From Microbacteriaceae bacterium (GTDB taxonomy: Bacteria; Actinomycetota; Actinomycetes; Actinomycetales; Microbacteriaceae), in NCBI GenBank assembly GCA_004297935.1, contig SCRE01000021.1, positions 124,001-188,000 of the forward strand: DNA of 64,000 nucleotides. The letters run 5' to 3'. Below, piece by piece: positions 58,758 through 64,000 of the stretch. The translations under genes were made by a program, and so were the position numbers. Every line of letters starts with the position of its first letter. Position 1 is the first letter of the stretch. The notes under the pieces are model-generated. The model was not told the DNA's origin. It made no database searches and saw only the letters and a list, made by a program, of their open reading frames with translations.

Positions 58758-60047
58758 TCAGTTCGCTCCTGCGAGCGTGATCGCCTCGGCCTCCTCGAGT
58801 GCATCCTCCTCGACTCCGTCGACCCGGCCGAGCGCCTTGCGGCCGAGGATGATGACCACCATCGCGACCGCGATCGAAATGCCGCCGGCGAAATAGGGCG
58901 CCGACGCACCGAATGTCGCTGCGATCAGGGTGGCTCCGGGCGGGGCGATTGCGCCGCCGATGAAGCGCACACCGGAGTATGCGGATGACGCGACCGAACG
59001 CGGAAGGTCTGTCGCCTCCATCACCGACTCGGTCAGCACGGTGTTCAGAATGCCGAGCAACAGGCCGCCGACGACGACGCAGACGATGATGCCGATCGCG
59101 GAGGCGGTCAGGAAGCCGGCCACGATCAGGTCTGCGGCCAGCAACGGCAGCACGCTCCAGAGCACCCGTGTGCGCGGCAGTCGCTTGGTCAGGACGGGGG
59201 CGCCCCAGACCGAGGAGATCGCCAGAGCGACGCCCCAGCCGAAGAAGATGAAACCGAGGGTCATCGCGTCGCCGAAGCCGACCCGCTCCAACGCGAACGG
59301 TGTGTAGGCCAGCAGCACGAAGAAGCCGATGTTATAGAACAGCGCGGCCCCGGCCAACGTGCCGAGCGCCGGGTTCGCGAGCGCTCGGAACGGCGCAGAC
59401 AGTTTTGTGGGCGCGGGCCCTTCCGAGTTCTTGCGCAGCATCGCCACGATGGCGATGAAGCCGATCGCCATCAGCACGGCTGTGCCGAAGAACGGCCCAC
59501 GCCAGCTGATGCCGCCGAGCAGGCCGCCGAGCAGCGGCCCGACCGCGATGCCCAGTCCGAGTGCGGCCTCGTACAGGATGATCGCGCTGGAGGTTCCACC
59601 GCTGGCCGCACCGACGATCGTCGCGAGTGCGGTCGAGATGAACAGTGCGTTGCCGAGACCCCAGCCGGCGCGGAATCCCATGATCGCGTCGACGTTGGGG
59701 CTGAGGCCCGCCGCCGCCGCGAAGATCACGATCAGCGCGAGACCGATCAGCAGCGTCTTCTTGGCGCCGATCCGGCTGGAGACCCAGCTCGTGAAGAACA
59801 TCGCGACCCCGGTGACCAGCAGATAGGTCGTGAACAGCATCTCGGTCTCGGTCGGCGAGGCTTTCAAATCATGGGCGATCGCGGGCAGGATCGGGTCGAC
59901 CAGGCCGATGCCCATGAACGCGATGACGCTCGCGAACGCCACGGCCCAGACCGCCATCGGCTGTTTGAGGATCGAGCCGCTGCCCTCGGTGCGAGTCGTC
60001 ACAGTATGAGCCGTCGCAGTGTGTCGGGTTGGTGTGTTCTGTGTCAT
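58758..60047 (-). CDS. MFS drug/efflux transporter
   Basis: 429 residues from the ATG at 60047 (MTQNTPTRHT), which overlaps the MarR stop by 4 bases (ATGA); the longer frame to 60206 lies inside the MarR gene. Twelve or so hydrophobic segments. The loop 2-3 motif is FTSWVSSRIGAKKTLLIG, a variant of the MFS motif A. The MarR-MFS coupling is a standard efflux operon; substrates probably lipophilic toxicants. The C-terminal tail is short and cytoplasmic. Confidence 0.9.
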   Translation of the reverse strand: MTQNTPTRHTATAHTVTTRTEGSGSILKQPMAVWAVAFASVIAFMGIGLVDPILPAIAHDLKASPTETEMLFTTYLLVTGVAMFFTSWVSSRIGAKKTLLIGLALIVIFAAAAGLSPNVDAIMGFRAGWGLGNALFISTALATIVGAASGGTSSAIILYEAALGLGIAVGPLLGGLLGGISWRGPFFGTAVLMAIGFIAIVAMLRKNSEGPAPTKLSAPFRALANPALGTLAGAALFYNIGFFVLLAYTPFALERVGFGDAMTLGFIFFGWGVALAISSVWGAPVLTKRLPRTRVLWSVLPLLAADLIVAGFLTASAIGIIVCVVVGGLLLGILNTVLTESVMEATDLPRSVASSAYSGVRFIGGAIAPPGATLIAATFGASAPYFAGGISIAVAMVVIILGRKALGRVDGVEEDALEEAEAITLAGAN

Positions 60048-60559
60048 CGCGAGCTTTCTTCGGTGGGGGTGGTATGGCCAGGGTGCACCCGCGGCCCGGT
60101 CACGCGTGGGCGGACCAATTCGATCGCCTGCCGAATGGTGCGCGCCTGCTCGGCATCGACATCCGCGAATCGAGGCAGAAGAGCGGATGCGACGCCGGAG
60201 CGCCACTCGCGCAGCGAGGCGAGGCCCTTGGCTGAGATGGCGAGATGCCAGGCGCGCGCGTCCTCGGTGTCGGCGATGCGCTTGATCCAGTCGCGCTCGA
60301 CAAGGCCTGCGACGATCTTGGTCATCGTCGGCTGAGCGACCTGACTGCAGTCCGCGAGTTCGCCGAGCCGCATCGGGCCGAACTCTTGCAAGACGCTGAG
60401 CGTGCGCCAGGTGGCGATCGACTCTGGGCTGTTGGTGGCGCGGCGGGCGAGGCGAGTAAGCCGAGCGGCGACCTGGACCAGGTCAGACAGGATGCCGTGG
60501 AGGTCTTCCGGCTCTTCAGCCAACCCGCGCCGCGGGAGGGTGGTCGGTTCTGTGAGCAT
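60044..60559 (-). CDS. MarR-family transcriptional regulator
   Basis: 171 residues from the ATG at 60559 (MLTEPTTLP); the longer frame starts upstream of the operator and is unlikely. The winged helix-turn-helix is visible as LGELADCSQVAQPTMTKIVAGLVERDWIKR followed by a beta-wing DTEDARAWHLAISAKG. It is coupled to the MFS gene by an ATGA overlap. No ribosome site precedes the ATG and a palindrome lies 10-32 bp upstream, so the transcript may be leaderless and autorepressed. Confidence 0.92.
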   Translation of the reverse strand: MLTEPTTLPRRGLAEEPEDLHGILSDLVQVAARLTRLARRATNSPESIATWRTLSVLQEFGPMRLGELADCSQVAQPTMTKIVAGLVERDWIKRIADTEDARAWHLAISAKGLASLREWRSGVASALLPRFADVDAEQARTIRQAIELVRPRVTGPRVHPGHTTPTEESSR

Positions 60560-60568
60560 TACGTCATT

Positions 60569-60591
60569 ATTACATAGCAGGGCTATGTAAT
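60569..60591. promoter_or_regulatory. Perfect palindrome, probable MarR operator
   Basis: ATTACATAGC-AGG-GCTATGTAAT has 10-bp arms with no mismatch, 10-32 bp upstream of the MarR start. Read toward the gene, its downstream arm contains TATGTA, a plausible -10. MarR proteins bind 18-24 bp palindromes at their own promoters, so this matches autoregulation. Confidence 0.8.
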
Positions 60592-60788
60592 GCAAAATCG
60601 ACTGAGGGGTTCCACGCCTCGCAGTATCGGATGGGCGATCACGGATGCCCCGGCCAACTCGCGCCTGACGCCGAGCGCGAGCTTCGCCCAGGCATCCCAT
60701 CGGATTGGGCTGACTTCAGAGGCGGAGGTCGACGCCGACATGTGCGGTCTCATAGCGATCGCATACACCCAGAACGGCTGAATCGGCA

Positions 60789-61790
60789 CTACTTCGACGA
60801 TGTCGGCGGCGGATCACTCGGGGCGACGTACGCACCGATCGCTCGGAACACGGTGTCGCTCGCGTTCGGATAGTTGCCGTTCTCGTTGAATGCCGCCGGC
60901 TCGGACGTCACGGCCATGCCGATGGCGGCCTTCTTCGATGGAAGATACGCCTCCGTTGCGCTGTATCCGCTGAGGAGCGGATTCTGCAACCTCCAGGACC
61001 CGAGCGCACCACACCGAGCCCGTAGTTGTAGATCGGGATCTGCCTGAAGCAAGACCCGCCGCAGACGGGCAGCTTCGTGCCGAAGCCGATCAACTTCGAG
61101 TCGGTCATCTCGTGGTAGCCGGCCTTCGACAGAAGTTTGTCGGTGCCGACCGCCACCGCGGTCGTGGCCATATCCGTGATATCGGTCGTCTCCGCGGCTC
61201 CAACCGGGTGCCCCACGTCGGATTCCAGAAGAACGAATCTTCAGTGAACGCGGTGCCGGCCGGCATGCCCAGCGCGACGCGGCGTTCCGAGCTGTACGCG
61301 TACAGCACAGGGCTCGGAATCTGGGCCGTCTGGAACGCGGCGGTGTTCGTCTACCCCATCGGGCCGAGCACCTTTTCCTGCAGGAGTGTGTCAAGCAGCT
61401 TCTTGCCGATCATGGACAGGATCTTGCCGAGGATCATGAAATTGGTGTGTGCGTAACTTCAGTTCGTGCCGGGCGCGAACTGCATCGGACGGTCGAACGC
61501 GTACTTGAGACGCTCCTGATAGGTGAACAGATGGAACGGATTGGCGTTGTACGCCGCGGTCCAGCCGGGATCGGTCTCGAAATCGGGATAGCCGGTTGTC
61601 TGGTTCGCCAGCATCCGCAGCGTGACCTTGTCCGCCTCCGGCAGGGTGGGTAGCCAACGCCGGATGGTGTCGTCAAGGCCGACCTTGTGCTCGTCGACGT
61701 ACTCGAGCAGAAGCGTGGAGACGTACTCGAAGCCCACGGCGCCATCGCCAGGCTTTTGCTGACGCGCACATGGTGCGCCGCGTTGGGGAT
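60789..61790 (-). pseudogene. Decayed serine hydrolase (beta-lactamase class C/D-Ala-D-Ala carboxypeptidase family)
   Basis: Pieces in different frames read as one family. The segment from 61790 has VSKSL (the SxxK motif), then after a frameshift VDEHKVGLDDTIRRWLPTLP and MLANQTTGYPD. This is interrupted by TGA after APGTN, followed in frame by SYAHTNFMILGKIL (the SxN/YxN region) and a TAG after VLGPMG. Later frames hold SKAGYHEMTDSKLIGFG and GMAVTSEPAAFNENGNY, needing further frameshifts. The N-terminus is cut at the border with a VapBC locus. At least two stops and two or more frameshifts exclude function. It may have been a penicillin-recognising esterase or peptidase. Confidence 0.8.
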
Positions 61791-61801
61791 GCGCGGTCCC
61801 G

Positions 61802-62197
61802 TCAGTCGAGCAGTTGAATCTTCGCGCTGTGGCCGCTCGCGCGCGCAATTCGCGCATCCGCAGTCAGCAGTGGTGCCTCGAGCAGTTCTGCGAGTGCCAC
61901 GTAGTGCGCATCGTAGGCGCTGAGATTGTGCCGCAATGCCCATATTCGACGAAGCAGAGGCTCACTCGGGTAGCGGATCGCGGGAAAGTCCCGCAGATCT
62001 TCGAGCGCCCCCAGCGCGCGCTGCTCCGCCAATTCACCGCGCGCGACCCACGATCGAAAGACCGAAGTCGTTTCAGCGATTGCGAGGTGAGGCAGATGCA
62101 GATTGTTGCGGTGTGCAGCCATAAGTTCTGAGGCGCGAAGTCCGAGAGTCGACCCGACGAGATATTCGGCCAGTGCAGAGGCGTCGACGATCAGCAC
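61802..62197 (-). CDS. vapC: PIN-domain ribonuclease toxin, second VapC
   Basis: 131 residues starting with GTG. Active-site acids are D5 (IVDASAL), E42 (AIAETTSVF), D96 (SAYDAHYVAL) and D114 (LLTADARIA). The YDAHYVALAE motif is typical of VapC. Its GTG overlaps the antitoxin TAG by one base. It sits against the truncated end of the serine hydrolase pseudogene, suggesting insertion of the module here. Confidence 0.92.
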   Translation of the reverse strand: MLIVDASALAEYLVGSTLGLRASELMAAHRNNLHLPHLAIAETTSVFRSWVARGELAEQRALGALEDLRDFPAIRYPSEPLLRRIWALRHNLSAYDAHYVALAELLEAPLLTADARIARASGHSAKIQLLD

Positions 62198-62430
62198 TAT
62201 GCAGCGTCGGTGGAACGTGCGTCACCCAGCAGTTCGGATGCCCGCGTCTGCGGATTCACAGCCCCACGCACCCGGATGCGTTCGGTCAACTCCTCGAGAC
62301 TGGGACGGGCCACGCTCGCGGTGAGCTCCGAAAGCGCATACTCAGAGAGGCTCTGTGCCGCTGCAGCCGCGCGGACTTTGAGCACCCGCAACGTATCATC
62401 CGGCACGTTCCTGATCTGCAAGCTTGTCAT
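62197..62430 (-). CDS. vapB: Antitoxin of the second VapBC pair (FitA-like RHH)
   Basis: 77 residues from the ATG at 62430 (MTSLQIRNVPDDTLRVLKVRA). The N-terminal ribbon-helix-helix has QIRNVPDD and a conserved AAAAAQSLSEYALSEL helix pair. The C-terminal part (SLEELTERIRVRG) should bind the toxin. It overlaps vapC by one base (TAGTG). The second such module in the window; its family differs in sequence from the one at 9283, so it is not a recent duplication. Confidence 0.9.
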   Translation of the reverse strand: MTSLQIRNVPDDTLRVLKVRAAAAAQSLSEYALSELTASVARPSLEELTERIRVRGAVNPQTRASELLGDARSTDAA

Positions 62431-62514
62431 GCATTGATCATATCTCACATGCGCATTGCATGCTATGGCGAAGCGCCTCTCCCAAAGGGCCTACGGATTG
62501 TCCCCCGCCACAAA

Positions 62515-62575
62515 TGGTGCGCAAAGTGCTCTGCGGGTCGGGGCAGCCGCGCAGTTTGCGCACCAGAAAGCGCCC
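62515..62575. repeat. Left palindromic element flanking the DUF559 gene
   Basis: The arm TGGTGCGCAAAGTGC (62515-62529) and the facing arm around GCAGTTTGCGCACCA (62551-62565) form an imperfect palindrome separated by a GC-rich loop. The whole element, read on the opposite strand, closely matches the one at 63797-63853. Confidence 0.7.
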
Positions 62576-62645
62576 GAAGCGCCAGTGCAGCACGGCTTGT
62601 GGATAACTTTGACGAGCCCACTCCAGAACGTGGCATCGTGCTGGC

Positions 62646-63740
62646 ATGCAGAAACCCGATACGCAGAGGCACGGCGCGCTTCCGCCCGAGCTGGGCACCT
62701 CGTTCTCGGTCGCAGATGCGCGCAAGGCGGGTATCAAGTCAGGCCGCCTGCGTGGTGCGGACCTCTCCCGCCCGTTTCACGGGGTGCGTGCGATCACACC
62801 CACTCCAGGGCAGAACACGCGCACGGCAGAGTCGCGCGGAGCCGGGCTCCGGACGAGCGGTGACGTCGAGGGTGGCAGCGGCATCGGCAGCAGCATCGGC
62901 AGTGCAATCTTCACGGCAGCCGGCGCGAGCACCGCCGCCAAACGCGAGGAGAAGCGCAAGCTCAACGCACTCCATCTCGCGAAAATGTACGCGCTTCGCA
63001 TGCGCGAGTCCGAATTCTTCAGCCATGAGACGGCGGCATTGATCTGGGGTGCCCCGATGCCCACGCTCGTCGACGAGCAGCCGCATGTCAGCGTGTTTCG
63101 CTCCGATTCCGCTCCACGGAGTCGGAATATTCACGGGCATCGCGTCAGCCCCGGACTCGCCACTGCGGTCACGCACGACGACTTGCAGGTGGCCTCGGCC
63201 GCCACAACGTGGGCGATGCTCGGGCACCTACAACTGTTCGACCTCGTCGCAATCGGCGATTTCTTCGTGCGCGTCTGGCGCGAAGACGGCTACTTCCGCC
63301 CGAACGCCGGAACGGCGCCGCTCGCGACGCTCGAGCAGCTGGCCACGGCGACACTGACCGGCAAGCGAAGCGGCATCCGTAATCTGCGGCTCGCGCTGCC
63401 GCTGATTCGCACGGATGCGTGGTCGCGCACCGAAACCTGGACCCGACTCACCCTGACGGCCGCCGGGCTGCCGGAACCCGTTCTCAACCAAGATCAGTAC
63501 GACGGATGGGGTACCCACCTCGGCTGCATCGATCTCGCGTATCCGCAATTCAAGATCGCGATCGAATATCAGGGAATGCATCACGCGGGGCGGTACGCAC
63601 AAGACATCGACCGGGTAGAGGCACTGCGCTCCGCCGGGTGGATCGTAATACAAGTGGCCGCGCCGCTGCTGTTCACGCGTTCTGCCGAGCTCGTCCGGCG
63701 CGTCCGCGGGGCGCTCGTCAAGCGCGGGTGGCGCGATTGA
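62646..63740 (+). CDS. DUF559/Vsr-like endonuclease-fold protein with AbiEi-like N-terminus
   Basis: 364 residues. The C-terminal part (about 280-364) has a restriction-endonuclease-like core: CIDLAYPQFKIAIEYQG with D296, E307 and Q309 fitting the D-(x)n-ExQ active site, then a KAG-like RSAGWIVIQV strand. The N-terminal half (SFSVADARKAGIKSGRLR, HGVRA) resembles AbiEi-type winged-helix regulators. Residues about 72-95 are a Gly/Ser/Ala-rich insert. Such genes are common in Microbacteriaceae; their role (possible defence or nuclease) is unproven. It is bracketed by paired palindromic elements. Confidence 0.8.
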   Translation: MQKPDTQRHGALPPELGTSFSVADARKAGIKSGRLRGADLSRPFHGVRAITPTPGQNTRTAESRGAGLRTSGDVEGGSGIGSSIGSAIFTAAGASTAAKREEKRKLNALHLAKMYALRMRESEFFSHETAALIWGAPMPTLVDEQPHVSVFRSDSAPRSRNIHGHRVSPGLATAVTHDDLQVASAATTWAMLGHLQLFDLVAIGDFFVRVWREDGYFRPNAGTAPLATLEQLATATLTGKRSGIRNLRLALPLIRTDAWSRTETWTRLTLTAAGLPEPVLNQDQYDGWGTHLGCIDLAYPQFKIAIEYQGMHHAGRYAQDIDRVEALRSAGWIVIQVAAPLLFTRSAELVRRVRGALVKRGWRD

Positions 63741-63796
63741 GCACAGTCGCACGGGCTTGGCATGAGCGCACGTGCGGGTCGGCTGAAGTCCAGTTT

Positions 63797-63853
63797 CTGG
63801 TGCGCAAAGTGCGCTTTGCCTCTCCTGCCACAGCACTTTGCGCACCACTTGTG
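63797..63853. repeat. Right palindromic element flanking the DUF559 gene
   Basis: Arms CTGGTGCGCAAAGTGC (about 63798-63813) and GCACTTTGCGCACCA (about 63833-63847) form a near-perfect palindrome with a short loop. It is inverted relative to the left copy: both contain TTTCTGGTGCGCAAA and GCACTTTGCGCACCA blocks, in opposite orientation. Confidence 0.75.
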
Positions 63854-63893
63854 TGGAAACGCTGCGGGCGCGCCGACCGCCCAGAATGCGAAC

Positions 63894-63923
63894 GGGCGCC
63901 GTCTCGGTGAAGAGACGACGCCC
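63894..63923 (-). terminator. Terminator hairpin of the rplL operon
   Basis: GGGCGCCGTCTC-GGTGAA-GAGACGACGCCC forms a 12-bp stem with one wobble, 25 bp after the rplL stop codon. A T-run is weak, as is common in high-GC actinobacteria. Confidence 0.7.
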
Positions 63924-63948
63924 GGACAAACGCCGAACGGCGTGGGGA

Positions 63949-64000
63949 CTACTTGAGGGTGACGGTTGCGCCGGCCTCTTCGAGGGCAGCCTTTGCCTTC
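63949..64000 (-). CDS. rplL: 50S ribosomal protein L7/L12, C-terminal end (partial)
   Basis: The last 16 codons read KAKAALEEAGATVTLK and stop (TAG at 63949-63951). This is the hallmark C-terminus of L7/L12, the stalk protein that recruits translation GTPases. The rest of the gene lies beyond the window. A hairpin terminator follows 25 bp downstream. Confidence 0.88.
   Translation of the reverse strand, partial: KAKAALEEAGATVTLK

Noticed and set aside
9283-62430. The two VapBC pairs as a recent duplication
   Set aside because: Toxin and antitoxin sequences of the two pairs share only family motifs and differ in gene overlap and residues around the active site.

Overview
The window is high-GC DNA from an actinobacterium, most likely a member of the Microbacteriaceae. 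This is inferred from codon use, the cystathionine beta-synthase/gamma-synthase pair, an MntR/MntH pair, DUF559-type endonuclease-like genes, and the mix of leaderless and GGAGG-led starts. No plasmid or phage hallmark is visible. The right edge cuts into rplL (ribosomal protein L7/L12), so this is chromosomal sequence.

Left part (1-5977): an NMT1/SsuA-type ABC importer (binding lipoprotein, permease, ATPase) lies downstream of an operon for an SDR oxidoreductase, the E1 alpha and E1 beta subunits of a 2-oxoacid/acetoin dehydrogenase, and a free-standing 91-residue lipoyl domain with no E2 core. A glyoxalase-fold (VOC) gene is divergent from this operon. Next (6002-11546) come the reverse trans-sulfuration pair metB-like/cbs, a VapBC-type toxin-antitoxin pair, and a FUSC-family membrane protein.

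Centre (11641-48120): one uninterrupted minus-strand reading frame of 12,159 codons fills 57% of the window. It encodes a secreted giant protein of roughly 1.2 MDa. It has a signal peptide, a Ser/Thr/Gly-rich stalk, a metzincin-like zinc-site domain near the N-terminus, thousands of residues of beta-strand repeats, two clusters of carbohydrate-binding-like WxxxxxYxxGDxVxxxGxxY modules, several other repeat families, RTX-like glycine-rich repeats, eight DUF7507-like repeats (seven with DxNxNG calcium loops), a GYWKNH domain, and a second copy of the metzincin-like domain. It ends in a membrane segment with a basic tail and no recognisable LPXTG motif. The repeated modules and the homologous zinc-site domains at both ends are the most unusual content here. 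A triple direct repeat sits in its upstream region.

Right part (48400-64000): a DtxR/MntR regulator and the NRAMP transporter MntH, with a DtxR-like box before mntH; an ABC exporter; an alpha-glucoside utilisation cluster (GH13 enzyme divergent from binding protein, two permeases and a LacI regulator) around a perfect 27-bp LacI-type operator; a MarR-MFS operon with its own perfect palindrome; a decayed serine beta-lactamase-like pseudogene; a second VapBC pair; and a DUF559 endonuclease-like gene bracketed by two mutually inverted palindromic elements next to the rplL terminator.
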